Shown: piece by piece, positions 25,633-35,963 of the stretch
Numbering within the stretch: position 1 is the stretch's first letter
Layout: every line of letters begins with the position of its first letter
Source: Paenibacillus sp. J45TS6
Lineage (GTDB): Bacteria; Bacillota; Bacilli; Paenibacillales; Paenibacillaceae
Reading direction: 5' to 3'
Length of the DNA: 64,000 nt
Assembly: GCF_018403285.1 (NCBI RefSeq)
Contig: NZ_BOSJ01000006.1
Location: 1-64,000, forward strand
Position numbers and translations under genes: made by a program
Notes under the pieces: model-generated
The model's database searches: none
What the model saw: only the letters and a program-made list of their open reading frames with translations
Told to the model about the DNA's origin: nothing

Positions 25633-26628
25633 ATGATGAATACACATTTGCGTCCAGTCGGTGTCATCGGTACAGGTAAATATGTACCTGAACGTATTTT
25701 GACGAATCAGGATATGGAAAAAATGATGGATACGAATGACGAATGGATCGTTTCTCGTACAGGGATTCGGGAACGTCATATTGCAGCACCTGAGCAAGCT
25801 ACGTCTGATCTAGCTTTTGAAGCCGCAAAAGCAGCGGCTGCATCTGCAGGCATTAAGCATGAAGACATTGAACTGATTATTGTTGCAACGGTAACACCAG
25901 ACAGTGCTTTTCCATCTACAGCTTGTATTTTGCAAGATAAACTTGGTGCAAAAGGAGCGGCTGCATTTGATCTGTCCGCAGCGTGTTCCGGATTTGTATA
26001 TGGCCTGGCAACGGCAACAAGTCTTATCCAAACGGGGATGTACAACAATGCACTCGTAATAGGTGCGGATTGTCTCTCTAGAATTACAGATTATACAGAC
26101 CGTAACACAAGTGTCCTTTTTGGAGACGGCGCTGGAGCTGTAATCCTGGGCGAAGTACCTGAAGGTCGCGGATTCAAGTCGTTTGACCTTGGAGCTGAAG
26201 GAGCAGGTGGTTCGCTTCTGAACTTGCAAGCAGGTGGTTCTAGATTGCCAGCTTCAGAAGAGACGATTGCGAATAAACAGCATTATATCTACATGAACGG
26301 AAGAGAAGTCTTTAAATTTGCGGTTCGCGTAATGGGAACAGCTACGATTGATGTACTAGCAAAAGCTGGACTCGGAAAAGAAGATGTAGATCTTTTCATT
26401 CCTCATCAGGCTAATATTCGTATTATCCAATCTGCCATGCAGCGTCTTGAGCTTCCAGAGGAGAAGGTAGTTATTAATGTGGACAAGTATGCGAATACTT
26501 CTGCAGCATCCATTCCTCTCGCACTCGTTGAAGCAGCGGAAGAAGGCCGAATGAAACCGGGCGATAAAGTACTGATGGTTGGTTTTGGCGGCGGATTGAC
26601 TTGGGGAGCTTCGGTTCTCGTTTGGTAA
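25633..26628 (+). CDS. fabH: Beta-ketoacyl-ACP synthase III
   Basis: A 331-residue condensing enzyme that joins an acyl-CoA primer to malonyl-ACP. The catalytic triad is visible: Cys118 in LSAACSGF, His in IPHQANIRI and Asn in YANTSAAS. The loop DEWIVSRTGIRERHI is standard. Two consecutive ATG codons and an upstream GTG overlapping plsX leave the start uncertain by a few codons; the first ATG was taken. Confidence 0.96.
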   Translation: MMNTHLRPVGVIGTGKYVPERILTNQDMEKMMDTNDEWIVSRTGIRERHIAAPEQATSDLAFEAAKAAAASAGIKHEDIELIIVATVTPDSAFPSTACILQDKLGAKGAAAFDLSAACSGFVYGLATATSLIQTGMYNNALVIGADCLSRITDYTDRNTSVLFGDGAGAVILGEVPEGRGFKSFDLGAEGAGGSLLNLQAGGSRLPASEETIANKQHYIYMNGREVFKFAVRVMGTATIDVLAKAGLGKEDVDLFIPHQANIRIIQSAMQRLELPEEKVVINVDKYANTSAASIPLALVEAAEEGRMKPGDKVLMVGFGGGLTWGASVLVW

Positions 26629-26713
26629 TCAATGAAATGATTCAGCTATTATAATTTATTTATATTTTTTTATTTGACTCTAGTAATTGGACGAAAGGAG
26701 TTTTGAATCTAGT

Positions 26714-27655
26714 ATGGGTAAAATTGCTTTTGTATTTCCTGGACAAGGTTCCCAGTCTGTAGGAATGGCAAAAGATGCATACGATCAGGTAGACGCATCC
26801 CAAGCTATTTTTAAACAAGCAGATGAAGCACTTGGATTTTCGCTCAGCACGTTAGTGTTTGAAGGTCCAGATACGGATTTGAAACAAACAAAAAACACCC
26901 AGCCTGCACTATTGACAGCGAGTATTGCACTTTATGAAGCATTGCGGGAAAAAGGCATTACCGCCGATTATATGGCAGGTCACAGCCTTGGTGAATATAG
27001 CGCGCTTGTTGCATCAGGCGTTATTTCGTTTCAAGATGCAGTATCCATTGTTCGTGCAAGAGGAACATTTATGGAGGAAGCAGTACCTGGCGGCCGCGGT
27101 GCCATGGCAGCGGTCCTTGGTGCAGAAAGAGAAGCTCTGGCTGAACTCTGTGCTAAGATTTCTTCGCAAGGGGAGGACTACTTGGTTGAACTGGCGAATC
27201 TTAATTCACCAGGACAAATTGTTGTCTCCGGCTTACAGGATGGTGTAAATGAAGTTGTTCAGCGTGTAAAAGAAGCAGGAGGAAAAAGAGCGATCCCTCT
27301 TGTTGTCAGCGGGCCTTTCCACACCTCTCTGATGAAAGGTGCGGCAGAGAAGCTGCAAGAACGCTTAGCTCAAGTTACACTGCATGATGCAGCTGTTCCT
27401 GTTATTGCTAATGTAACTGCAGAACCGGTGACAGACGCAGAGAAGATTAAGAATCTTCTAGTCGAACAAGTTTATTCCTCTGTTAAATGGGAAGATACAG
27501 TCGTATATCTTGTAAAACAAGGCGTGGATACTTTTATCGAGATTGGCCCTGGTAATGTGTTAACAGGTCTAATTAAGAAAGTAGACAAGTCCTTGAAGCT
27601 TTATAATGTAAACAATTTGGAAAGCCTGAATGTATTGGCTGCTGAACTTTCTTAA
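26714..27655 (+). CDS. fabD: Malonyl-CoA:ACP transacylase
   Basis: A 313-residue enzyme that loads malonyl groups from CoA onto ACP. Nucleophile Ser91 is in AGHSLGEYSA, active His in SGPFHTSLM, and the N-terminal FVFPGQGSQSVGM is typical. AAAGGAG precedes the ATG, but at a longer than usual distance (13 bases). It sits between fabH and fabG as in other Firmicutes. Confidence 0.96.
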   Translation: MGKIAFVFPGQGSQSVGMAKDAYDQVDASQAIFKQADEALGFSLSTLVFEGPDTDLKQTKNTQPALLTASIALYEALREKGITADYMAGHSLGEYSALVASGVISFQDAVSIVRARGTFMEEAVPGGRGAMAAVLGAEREALAELCAKISSQGEDYLVELANLNSPGQIVVSGLQDGVNEVVQRVKEAGGKRAIPLVVSGPFHTSLMKGAAEKLQERLAQVTLHDAAVPVIANVTAEPVTDAEKIKNLLVEQVYSSVKWEDTVVYLVKQGVDTFIEIGPGNVLTGLIKKVDKSLKLYNVNNLESLNVLAAELS

Positions 27656-27699
27656 ACATCTAAGTTTGATGATACTTGAGGAAAGGAGGTACACAAGAG

Positions 27700-28449
27700 A
27701 TGTCTATATCACTCAAAGGTCAAATTGCTCTTGTTACAGGTGCGTCTAGAGGGATTGGACGCAGTATCGCCCTTGCCTTAGCTGAAGCGGGCTGTCATGT
27801 TGCTGTGAATTATGCAGGTAACGAGGCTGCTGCTGCGGAAGTGGTGAAGCTGATTGAAGCAAAAGGGGTTCAGGCGATCGCGGTGAAAGCGAATGTCGGG
27901 ATTACCGCAGAAGCTGACCAAATGGTGAAGCAAGTCATCGAACAATGGGGAAAAATCGATATTCTGGTGAACAATGCTGGAATTACAAGGGATAACCTCA
28001 TTATGCGAATGAAAGAGGAAGAATTCGACCAAGTTATTGAGACGAATCTAAAAGGCGTGTTCAATTGTCTAAAAGCGGTAACTCGCCCTATGATGAAACA
28101 ACGCTATGGCCGAATTATTAATATATCTTCTGTTGTCGGTGTGTTAGGGAATGCAGGACAGGCCAATTATGTGGCTGCGAAAGCAGGAGTTATTGGTCTT
28201 ACCAAATCTTCAAGCAGAGAACTGGCTTCTCGTGGAATTACGGTAAACTGTGTTGCACCCGGTTTTATCCAAACAGAAATGACACAGGAGTTATCTTCTG
28301 ATATTGTAGAGGGCATGATGACAAATATTCCGCTTGGTAGATTGGGTCAGCCAGAGGAAATTGCTGGGGTTGTTACTTTCCTTGCATCCGAGGCGGCTTC
28401 CTATATGACAGGACAAACACTGCATGTTGATGGCGGAATGTATATGTAA
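27700..28449 (+). CDS. fabG: 3-oxoacyl-ACP reductase
   Basis: A 249-residue short-chain dehydrogenase that reduces 3-oxoacyl-ACP with NADPH. The cofactor motif TGASRGIGR is near residue 13, NNAG in [11 protein letters not shown], catalytic Ser in INISSVVG, and YxxxK in [18 protein letters not shown] is nine bases before the ATG; an upstream in-frame start would overlap this site. Confidence 0.96.
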   Translation: MSISLKGQIALVTGASRGIGRSIALALAEAGCHVAVNYAGNEAAAAEVVKLIEAKGVQAIAVKANVGITAEADQMVKQVIEQWGKIDILVNNAGITRDNLIMRMKEEEFDQVIETNLKGVFNCLKAVTRPMMKQRYGRIINISSVVGVLGNAGQANYVAAKAGVIGLTKSSSRELASRGITVNCVAPGFIQTEMTQELSSDIVEGMMTNIPLGRLGQPEEIAGVVTFLASEAASYMTGQTLHVDGGMYM

Positions 28450-28569
28450 CCTGCCTAATTCTTCTAGTCGTAGAAAACTTTCTATAAGACGCTATGAAGA
28501 GAGACATGTAGGGTCTATGGCATTTTACTAGTTATTCTCGTATAATACGAAAGAGGAGGTGAACCGGAA

Positions 28570-28803
28570 ATGTCCGACGTATTGGAACGCGTAAAACGCA
28601 TCGTAATTGATCGTTTAGGCGCTGATGAAGCTGAAGTAACGTTAGAAGCATCATTCAAAGATGATTTGGGTGCTGACTCTCTAGACGTTGTTGAATTGGT
28701 TATGGAACTCGAAGATGAGTTTGATATGGAGATCTCTGATGAAGATGCAGAGAAAATTACGACCGTAGGTGAAGTTGTAAACTACATACAATCACATACC
28801 TAA
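28570..28803 (+). CDS. acpP: Acyl carrier protein
   Basis: A 77-residue acidic carrier protein. Ser37 in [10 protein letters not shown] is the phosphopantetheine attachment site. A strong GAGGAGGTG precedes the ATG. The 120-bp gap after fabG, larger than other gaps in the cluster, contains TATAATACG and may hold an extra promoter for this abundant protein. Two hairpins follow. Confidence 0.98.
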   Translation: MSDVLERVKRIVIDRLGADEAEVTLEASFKDDLGADSLDVVELVMELEDEFDMEISDEDAEKITTVGEVVNYIQSHT

Positions 28804-28811
28804 GTCACCCT

Positions 28812-28855
28812 GGAAGTCCCGCGCTTGCGCCTATCGCATAGGCGGGACTTCTTCT
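28812..28855 (+). terminator. Hairpin after acpP
   Basis: GAAGTCCCGC (28813-28822) pairs with GCGGGACTTC (28842-28851); a nested GCCTAT-cgc-ATAGGC lies inside. Only a short T-rich tail follows, so it may attenuate rather than stop transcription, leaving abundant acpP mRNA and less fabF. Confidence 0.65.
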
Positions 28856-28887
28856 CCTAATTGCACCATAAGGCTTAAGGCCAACAA

Positions 28888-28939
28888 GAAGCCCATTTTA
28901 TAGGTGTTTGTTATCTGACACATGTATAAAATGGGTTTC
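28888..28939 (+). other. 15-bp stem-loop in fabF-rnc leader
   Basis: GAAGCCCATTTTATA (28888-28902) pairs with TATAAAATGGGTTTC (28925-28939), one G-T wobble, and GTGT/ACAC extends it inside. There is no T-run, so it is not a standard terminator. It lies in the leader of the operon encoding RNase III. Confidence 0.6.
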
Positions 28940-29007
28940 ATTACATTAAAATCTGTTAACTAGCGTAACGCTCGGCGTTATGCAGTCGATATAGAGGTGA
29001 ATTTGAT

Positions 29008-30246
29008 TTGAGTCGTAGAGTTGTAGTGACAGGTATGGGTGTCATGACCCCAATCGGGAAAAATCTAGATGAATTATGGAACAGCTTGATGGAAGGCAAA
29101 TCTGGAGTTTCCCTGGTGGAAGCTTTTGACGTAACCGACTATAACACCAAGATTGCTGCATCCATTAAAGATTTTAATCCTGAAGATTATATGGAGCGGA
29201 AAGATGCTCGTAAAATGGACCGTTTTGTCCAGTTCGCAGTTGCTGCTGGCTCGATGGCTTTGAATGATAGCGGACTTCAAATTGGTGAGAATATTGATGC
29301 TGAGGATATTGGAGTTTCTGTAGGCTCTGGTATTGGCGGTCTTGGAACTTGGGAAGATCAACATAACATTCTTCTTGAAAAAGGACCCAAACGAGTGAGT
29401 CCTTTCTTCATTCCGATGATGATCGCAAATATGGCTTCTGGACAATTGTCTATCTCACTTGGTGCAAAAGGTCCGAATACAACACAAGTAACGGCATGCG
29501 CAACAGGAAGTCATTCCATTGGCGATTCTATGCGCATGATTCAGCGTGGTGACGCAGAAGCAATGATCTGCGGCGGTGCGGAAGCAACTATTCGTCCAAC
29601 AGGGATGGCAGGGTTTAACTCGATGCGTGCGATGTCTACACGCAATGATGAGCCCGAAAAAGCAAGCCGTCCATTTGATATCGACCGTGATGGTTTTGTA
29701 ATGGGTGAAGGAGCTGGAATTCTTATTTTGGAATCACTGGATCATGCTCTTGCTCGCGGTGCTCGCATTTATGGTGAAGTGGTAGGATACGGTTTGTCAG
29801 CTGACGCAAAACATATGACAGATCCAGATCCAGACGGCGGTGCACGCAGCATGAAGATGGCGATGAAGGATGCCGGAATTCAGCCAGATCAAATCGATTA
29901 CATTAATGCACACGGAACATCAACACCGGTTGGTGATAAATCCGAGACAAAGGGAATCAAGATGGCACTCGGCGATCATGCCTATAAAGTCGCAGTGAGT
30001 TCTACAAAATCAATGACAGGTCATATGCTTGGTGCTGCTGGTGGTGTAGAAGCGATCATTTGTGCACTAGCCCTGAAGAACCAAACGATTCCTCCAACGA
30101 TTAACTTGGACAACCCAGATCCGGAATGTGATCTTGATTATGTACCAAATCATCCGCGTGAAGCGAAACTTAATTATGTGCTTTCCAATTCCTTTGGATT
30201 TGGCGGTCACAACGCAACTGTAATTCTCAAAAAATATGAATCATAA
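29008..30246 (+). CDS. fabF: Beta-ketoacyl-ACP synthase II
   Basis: A 412-residue elongating condensing enzyme. Catalytic Cys164 is in [12 protein letters not shown]; the two His residues are in [11 protein letters not shown] and [10 protein letters not shown]. It extends acyl-ACP beyond the FabH step and is the cerulenin target in relatives. The start is TTG at 29008, seven bases after AGAGGTGA, giving the family N-terminus [10 protein letters not shown]. It overlaps an ATG upstream of rnc. Confidence 0.96.
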   Translation: MSRRVVVTGMGVMTPIGKNLDELWNSLMEGKSGVSLVEAFDVTDYNTKIAASIKDFNPEDYMERKDARKMDRFVQFAVAAGSMALNDSGLQIGENIDAEDIGVSVGSGIGGLGTWEDQHNILLEKGPKRVSPFFIPMMIANMASGQLSISLGAKGPNTTQVTACATGSHSIGDSMRMIQRGDAEAMICGGAEATIRPTGMAGFNSMRAMSTRNDEPEKASRPFDIDRDGFVMGEGAGILILESLDHALARGARIYGEVVGYGLSADAKHMTDPDPDGGARSMKMAMKDAGIQPDQIDYINAHGTSTPVGDKSETKGIKMALGDHAYKVAVSSTKSMTGHMLGAAGGVEAIICALALKNQTIPPTINLDNPDPECDLDYVPNHPREAKLNYVLSNSFGFGGHNATVILKKYES

Positions 30247-30259
30247 GGGGTCAGTTCGA

Positions 30260-30952
30260 TTGAATGCAGATCTGAAACAATTAGAGCGCAAACTTCAAAT
30301 CGAGTTTAACAACCGTCCGTTGTTAAAACAGGCCTTTACCCATGCTTCGTATGTGAATGAACATAGATTCAGTCACAGTCAGGATAATGAAAGACTTGAA
30401 TTCCTGGGAGATGCTGTACTGGAACTCACGGTATCGGAGTTTTTGTATAATGAACATCCAAACCGTCCAGAAGGCGAATTGACAAAGATGAGGGCAGCTC
30501 TTGTACGAGAGCCCTCACTCGTCAAATTTGCTGAAGCATTGGATTTTGGCAAGTACGTTTTTTTGGGTAAAGGAGAAGAACTTACAGGGGGAAGAACCCG
30601 TCCTGCACTTTTAGCCGATGTTTTTGAATCGTTTATTGGTGCCCTGTATCTTGATCAGGGTTTAGATACGGTCAAGAAGTTTTTAGATAAACATATATTT
30701 GCCGGTCTTGTGATTGAAGGAGAACTCGCTCTTACCGATTTCAAGACAGAACTTCAAGAACTTACGCAACATCATAATATGGGTGTACTTGAGTATCGGA
30801 TTGTGGAAGAGAGAGGACCTGCTCATGAGCGGGAGTTTGTCTCAGAGGTATATATGGGTAGCCAGAGACTCGGCCGAGGTACGGGTCGATCGAAAAAGGA
30901 AGCAGAGCAAAAAGCAGCTCAGCTTGCTTTGAACACATTGAAACTTCCTTAA
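30260..30952 (+). CDS. rnc: Ribonuclease III
   Basis: A 230-residue double-strand-specific ribonuclease that processes rRNA precursors and mRNAs. The catalytic signature [14 protein letters not shown] is near residue 40; the second acidic site is in [15 protein letters not shown]; a dsRNA-binding domain (about 155-228) ends [19 protein letters not shown] at 30260 follows AAGGGG; the earlier ATG at 30236, inside fabF, has no ribosome site. Confidence 0.95.
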   Translation: MNADLKQLERKLQIEFNNRPLLKQAFTHASYVNEHRFSHSQDNERLEFLGDAVLELTVSEFLYNEHPNRPEGELTKMRAALVREPSLVKFAEALDFGKYVFLGKGEELTGGRTRPALLADVFESFIGALYLDQGLDTVKKFLDKHIFAGLVIEGELALTDFKTELQELTQHHNMGVLEYRIVEERGPAHEREFVSEVYMGSQRLGRGTGRSKKEAEQKAAQLALNTLKLP

Positions 30953-30991
30953 AGATGGTTTGCTTATACGTGAACCTGAATTTTGACAAAC

Positions 30992-31070
30992 GAAGAGCAA
31001 AGAGCAGCCCGCTTAAGTATGAAGTATCTTGCTGAACATGGGGGATGGACTGCTTTTTGCTCTTCTTTTT
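30992..31070 (+). terminator. Terminator between rnc and smc
   Basis: A 16-base arm at 30992-31007 (GAAGAGCAAAGAGCAG) pairs with CTGCTTTTTGCTCTTC (31050-31065), one G-T wobble, and TTTTTG follows. Confidence 0.88.
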
Positions 31071-31091
31071 GTTGAATGAAGTTTAGATCAG

Positions 31092-31139
31092 CTTCCCTAG
31101 GGATGAACGCAGCTAGATCTGTGTTCTTCCTTAGGGAAG
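31092..31139 (+). other. Imperfect 21-bp stem-loop in smc leader
   Basis: Arms 31092-31112 and 31119-31139 are complementary except for three or four positions, with a 6-base loop CTAGAT; the outer ends are CTTCCCTA and TAGGGAAG. There is no T-run. It lies about 95 bp before smc. Confidence 0.55.
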
Positions 31140-31231
31140 GCATGGACTTCATAGGATGTTTCACCTAAAATAAAGAACGGATGTACATACCCGTTTATGG
31201 ACCGTGGTAAGGCATGGAGGTGTCAAGATAG

Positions 31232-34200
31232 ATGTATTTAAAACGTATAGAGCTGTCCGGCTTTAAATCGTTTGCTGATCGTACGGAGATGGAGTTTGTT
31301 CAGGGTATAACCTCAGTAGTTGGCCCCAACGGGAGTGGGAAGAGTAATATTTCCGACGGCATTCGCTGGGTACTGGGTGAACAGAGCGCTAAGTCACTCC
31401 GCGGGGGCAAGATGGAAGATATTATTTTTGCCGGAAGTGATACGCGAAAAGCAGTTAATTTTGCTGAAGTTTCTTTAACATTGGATAACCAAGATCAGGC
31501 ACTCGCACTTGATTTTGGTGAAGTTACGGTAACTCGCCGTGTTCATCGAAGTGGAGATAGTGAGTATTTTATAAACAAACAACCATGCAGGTTGAAAGAT
31601 ATTACAGAGCTGTTCATGGATACAGGGATCGGAAAAGAAGCCTATTCCATTATCGGCCAGGGCCGTATAGAAGAAATTCTGAGTACACGTTCTGAAGACC
31701 GTCGTGGGATTTTTGAAGAGGCTTCTGGTATTGTGAAATACAAGTCTCGTAAAAAAGATGCAGTCCGCAAGCTGGATGATACGGAGCAGAATTTACTGCG
31801 TATTCACGATCTTGTGACAGAACTTGAAGATCAGATTGGTCCCCTCAGGGAACAGTCCCAAAAAGCGCTTCATTATAAAGAATTGAAAAATGAACTTAAG
31901 GAAAAAGAACTTTCCTTGTACGTATATCAAATTGAGCAAATTCATTCCTCGTGGAGTGAGGCTAATGAACGTCTAGTTACACTTAAAGAAAAACAGCGCG
32001 AATTATCGGCGATCGTATCGAATCACGATGCAATTCTTGAACAGGATCGTACAGAGCTTCGTGAAGTCGAAGCGGCTGTGGAACGTCTTCAAGGAGAACT
32101 GCTGCACTATAGTGAAGCAACAGAGAAAAGTGAAGGATATCGTGAGCTTCTAAAAGAGAGATTAAAGAACCTGTTAGCTAACAAAGAACAGTTGCTAAAC
32201 TCTCTGAGTGGAAGTGAAGAGCGTTATGCGGAACGTGAACAGGAGCTCGACAACTTCAGACTCAAACTATCGCTGCTTGAGCAAGAACTTGCTGAACTGC
32301 GGGAGACTTTATCTGCGGAGGAAGCGAAGCTTGTTGGTGTAACGGGTGGAATCAGCCAGGAACAAGAAGAAAGCCTAAAAGGTAATCTTCTCGAGCTGAT
32401 GAATCAGATGGCGCAGGCGCGTAACGAGATTCGTTATGCGGATCAGCAAAAAGAAGCGATTGAGCGTCGTTTAAACCGTGCTGATGAAGAATCGGATAAG
32501 TGGGAAGAAAAAAGAGATGAACTGCAAAAACGGAAGAGCCTGCTTGAGCAGAACATCCAAAAGTTACAGAAGGAAATCACCTCATTACGTACAGGATATA
32601 TTTCAGAGAGTGAACGATATCATTCTCTTCAAAAACAGTATTCTGAAAGTCAGTCGACCATAAGGAAATGGGAACAGAAACGAGAAGCCCAAGTTTCAAG
32701 ACGCGATACAATGAAGGAAATGCAGGATGATTTTGATGGCTTTATGACCGGTGTCAAAGAGGTGCTTAAAGCTTCTCGTAAAAACGTCTTGCAAGGGGTT
32801 CACGGTGCGGTCGCAGAACTCATCAAAGTACCTGAAAAAATCGAACTGGCAGTTGAAACGGCGATGGGAGCTTCACTACAGCATGTGGTTATGGAAAATG
32901 AAGCTGTGTCACGCCAAGCGATTTCTTTCCTAAAACAGCGTCAGCTTGGTAGAGCTACCTTCTTGCCGCTGGATGTTATTCGTCCGAGAACGATTGGCGC
33001 GGCTGATCGTGCAGTCGCCCAGGCGTTAGATGGGTTTGTCGGGATCGGTGCGAGTCTAGTTGAATATCATTCCAAGTATGAAGCTATTGTAGGCAGCTTA
33101 CTTGGTAATGTCATCATTGCAGAACGCCTGGAGGATGCGAACCGTATTGCGGCGAAATGCCAGTATCGTTACCGTGTTGTTACTTTAGATGGCGATGTGG
33201 TTAATGCGGGAGGTTCGATGACGGGAGGAAGTCAGCACCGTAAAAATAGCAGCCTGCTGTCTCGTAAACGCCAGCTCGATCAGCTGGATCTAGATATTCA
33301 GGAAACGGAAAATCAAATCAGCAAACTCCTGCGTGATCAGGAAGAGATCAAAGTACAAACGGATCAATGTCAGATTAGCCTGGACACCCTCCGTCAAAAC
33401 GGAGATGACAAACGGTCTGAGGAACAACAAGCATCTCTGGAGTTAAAGCAGCTCGAGCATGAACTGGGTCATGTTCTTACTCAGGTCGAAGCTGCGGGCC
33501 AAGAGAAAACAGGATTTGCAGATGAAATAAAAGAACTGGAACAGACACGTGCTAAAGCAGCTGAGAACTTATCCAAGCTGGAGGATGAGGAGAAAGCAAC
33601 GCATCAGGCGATCCATGCAGCTGAATTCGCTCGTAAGGCGAATGAGTCTGCCAAGGAAGAGCTTCAAAACTCGCTTACTATTTTAAAAGTGAAGGAAGGT
33701 AAGCTGGATCAGGAAAGGTTCTCCCTTGAAGAGCAGGTACGCCGGCTTGAACGTGAGTATCAAAATGTGGATAAAGAACGATATCGCAATCGTACGCTTC
33801 TTGCTTCGGTTGAAGCTGACCTCAAAACGAATGAAGAGGAAAGTATTAAGCAGACAGAAGCACTCAATCAGTACAAACTGAAAAAAGAGGAAGCTTCAAG
33901 AGAGCTTGATTTGAAACGTACTTCTCGCAGTCAGCTCATTAAAAAGCTTGAACAGGAAGAGAATGAGACAAGGGAACAGCGCCTCAGTCTCAAGACTTGC
34001 GAAGACGAGCTGAGAACAACCGAAATTAGCGTGAATCGTTTGGATGTTGAGCTGGATAATATTTTGAAAAAGCTGAATGATGAGTACGAGCTAACGTACG
34101 AGCTGGCTAAACAGAACTATGATATTCCTGAAGATATCGAGGGAAGCAAGGCTGATGTACAGCAGCTGAAACGAAATATCCAAGCGCTTGGTGAGGTGAA

Positions 34201-34801
34201 TCTTGGTGCAATTGAGGAATATGAACGTGTGAATGAGCGTTATACCTTCCTTAGTGAACAGAAAGAGGATCTAACGCAGGCGAAGACGACACTCTATCAA
34301 GTCATCAAAGAGATGGATGATGAGATGTCGAAACGATTTAAAACGACGTTTGATGCGATTAAACGGGAATTTGGCACGGTATTCTCCAAGCTGTTTGGCG
34401 GGGGACGTGCAGATCTCGTCTTGATTGATCCGGATAAACTGCTGACTACAGGGATCGACATTGTTGCTCAGCCTCCGGGTAAAAAACTTCAAAATCTTCA
34501 GCTTCTATCTGGAGGGGAGCGCGCACTGACCGCGATGGCTTTGTTGTTTGCCATTTTGCATGTGAGGCCTGTTCCTTTCTGTGTACTAGATGAAGTAGAA
34601 GCTGCACTTGACGAAGCGAACGTGGTTCGTTTTGCCCAGTATTTACGCGAGTTCTCTGAACAGACGCAGTTTATCGTTGTAACTCACCGTAAAGGTACGA
34701 TGGAAGAAGCCGATGTTCTGTACGGGGTAACGATGGAAGAAGGCGGAGTGTCCAAGCTCGTCTCTGTCAAACTAGAAGATGAAGAAGCGGTTATCGCATA
34801 A
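31232..34801 (+). CDS. smc: Chromosome segregation ATPase SMC
   Basis: A 1189-residue SMC of usual length. Walker A GPNGSGKSN is near residue 32; long coiled coils fill about 170-510 and 670-1010; the hinge lies at about 515-660 with GGSMTGGS; the C-terminal head has LLSGGERALTAMALLF and the Walker B VLDEVEAALDEANV. It forms the condensin-like complex with ScpA and ScpB that organises the chromosome. It runs 33 bp ahead of ftsY in one unit. Confidence 0.98.
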   Translation: MYLKRIELSGFKSFADRTEMEFVQGITSVVGPNGSGKSNISDGIRWVLGEQSAKSLRGGKMEDIIFAGSDTRKAVNFAEVSLTLDNQDQALALDFGEVTVTRRVHRSGDSEYFINKQPCRLKDITELFMDTGIGKEAYSIIGQGRIEEILSTRSEDRRGIFEEASGIVKYKSRKKDAVRKLDDTEQNLLRIHDLVTELEDQIGPLREQSQKALHYKELKNELKEKELSLYVYQIEQIHSSWSEANERLVTLKEKQRELSAIVSNHDAILEQDRTELREVEAAVERLQGELLHYSEATEKSEGYRELLKERLKNLLANKEQLLNSLSGSEERYAEREQELDNFRLKLSLLEQELAELRETLSAEEAKLVGVTGGISQEQEESLKGNLLELMNQMAQARNEIRYADQQKEAIERRLNRADEESDKWEEKRDELQKRKSLLEQNIQKLQKEITSLRTGYISESERYHSLQKQYSESQSTIRKWEQKREAQVSRRDTMKEMQDDFDGFMTGVKEVLKASRKNVLQGVHGAVAELIKVPEKIELAVETAMGASLQHVVMENEAVSRQAISFLKQRQLGRATFLPLDVIRPRTIGAADRAVAQALDGFVGIGASLVEYHSKYEAIVGSLLGNVIIAERLEDANRIAAKCQYRYRVVTLDGDVVNAGGSMTGGSQHRKNSSLLSRKRQLDQLDLDIQETENQISKLLRDQEEIKVQTDQCQISLDTLRQNGDDKRSEEQQASLELKQLEHELGHVLTQVEAAGQEKTGFADEIKELEQTRAKAAENLSKLEDEEKATHQAIHAAEFARKANESAKEELQNSLTILKVKEGKLDQERFSLEEQVRRLEREYQNVDKERYRNRTLLASVEADLKTNEEESIKQTEALNQYKLKKEEASRELDLKRTSRSQLIKKLEQEENETREQRLSLKTCEDELRTTEISVNRLDVELDNILKKLNDEYELTYELAKQNYDIPEDIEGSKADVQQLKRNIQALGEVNLGAIEEYERVNERYTFLSEQKEDLTQAKTTLYQVIKEMDDEMSKRFKTTFDAIKREFGTVFSKLFGGGRADLVLIDPDKLLTTGIDIVAQPPGKKLQNLQLLSGGERALTAMALLFAILHVRPVPFCVLDEVEAALDEANVVRFAQYLREFSEQTQFIVVTHRKGTMEEADVLYGVTMEEGGVSKLVSVKLEDEEAVIA

Positions 34802-34834
34802 CTACAGCACGTATTTTTGAGGTGGAGGGAACGT

Positions 34835-35833
34835 ATGAGTTTCTTTAAAAAATTAAAAGAGAGTATTTCAACCAAAACAGAAACGGTCACAAATAAATTT
34901 AAAGATGGCCTGGAGAAAACACGGAAGGGCTTTGTTGAAAAGGTATCTGACCTTGTGATTCGCCGCAAAAAAATCGATGAGGAATTCTATGAAGAATTGG
35001 AAGAGATTCTTATCGGTGCGGATGTAGGAGTTAACACAGTGATGGACCTGATCGATGATCTGAGAGTAGAAGTGAAGAAACGCAAGATCGAAGATGCTGC
35101 GGAACTTCAGCCTGTACTTTCCGAGAAACTGACAGCTCTGCTTCGGTCGGAACAAGACAATGCGCTGAACATGAACAAAGATGGGATTACCGTTATTCTC
35201 TTCGTAGGGGTTAATGGTGTTGGTAAAACAACGACGATTGGTAAACTCGCACACCGCTTCAAACAGGAAGGTAAAAAAGTAATGCTTGCTGCGGGGGATA
35301 CATTCAGAGCAGGTGCGATTGAACAACTGGAAGTTTGGGGAGAACGTGCCGGAGTAGAAGTTGTCAAACAACAAGCCGGATCAGACCCTGCTGCAGTTAT
35401 GTACGACGCAGTGAAAGCAGCAAAACAGCGGAATGTGGATGTACTCTTGTGCGATACTGCGGGACGCCTTCAGAATAAATCAAACCTGATGGAAGAGCTC
35501 AACAAAATCTTCCGTGTCATTCAGCGCGAGATCCCAGGTGCTCCGCATGAAGTACTTATGGTGCTTGATGCTACAACTGGGCAAAATGCGCTTAGTCAGG
35601 CTAAATTGTTTGGTGAGAAGAGCGGGGTGACCGGACTTGTCCTAACGAAGCTGGATGGTACAGCAAAAGGCGGTATCGTCATTGCCATTCGTCAGGAGAT
35701 GGACATCCCTGTGAAACTGGTCGGTCTTGGAGAGAAAGCGGATGATCTGCAGCCATTTGATTCTGATCAGTTTGTTCACGCTCTATTTGCGGGACTCATT
35801 CAAGAAGAAACCGAAAAAGATAAAGAAGAGTAG
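34835..35833 (+). CDS. ftsY: Signal recognition particle receptor FtsY
   Basis: A 332-residue SRP GTPase that docks the Ffh-ribosome complex at the membrane. An N domain (about 20-100) is followed by the G domain with VGVNGVGKTTTIGKLA, DTAGRLQNK and TKLDGTAKGG; GLGEKADDLQPFD closes it. The acidic A domain of E. coli FtsY is absent, as in other Firmicutes. The ATG follows AGGTGGAGGG. Its SRP partner genes lie 6 kb away, past an insertion. Confidence 0.97.
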   Translation: MSFFKKLKESISTKTETVTNKFKDGLEKTRKGFVEKVSDLVIRRKKIDEEFYEELEEILIGADVGVNTVMDLIDDLRVEVKKRKIEDAAELQPVLSEKLTALLRSEQDNALNMNKDGITVILFVGVNGVGKTTTIGKLAHRFKQEGKKVMLAAGDTFRAGAIEQLEVWGERAGVEVVKQQAGSDPAAVMYDAVKAAKQRNVDVLLCDTAGRLQNKSNLMEELNKIFRVIQREIPGAPHEVLMVLDATTGQNALSQAKLFGEKSGVTGLVLTKLDGTAKGGIVIAIRQEMDIPVKLVGLGEKADDLQPFDSDQFVHALFAGLIQEETEKDKEE

Positions 35834-35874
35834 AATCTGTATAAGGCAGAATTTTATTTTTCGCATACAAAAAG

Positions 35875-35957
35875 AGATCGGACTCCAATGAAGGAGCCGA
35901 TCTGGAGACTGCAGGCAAACTAGCTTAAACTAGTTTGCCTGCAGTCTTTTTTATTTT
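35875..35957. terminator. Double hairpin terminator after ftsY
   Basis: First hairpin AGATCGGACTCC/GGAGCCGATCT (35875-35903), then a 17-bp perfect stem (35907-35923 with 35930-35946) followed by TTTTTTATTTT. It closes the ftsY unit and the convergent minus-strand cluster. Confidence 0.92.
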
Positions 35958-35963
35958 ATATAG

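Noticed and set aside
25810-26229. 139-codon minus-strand frame in fabH
   Set aside because: Antisense shadow of a complete FabH.
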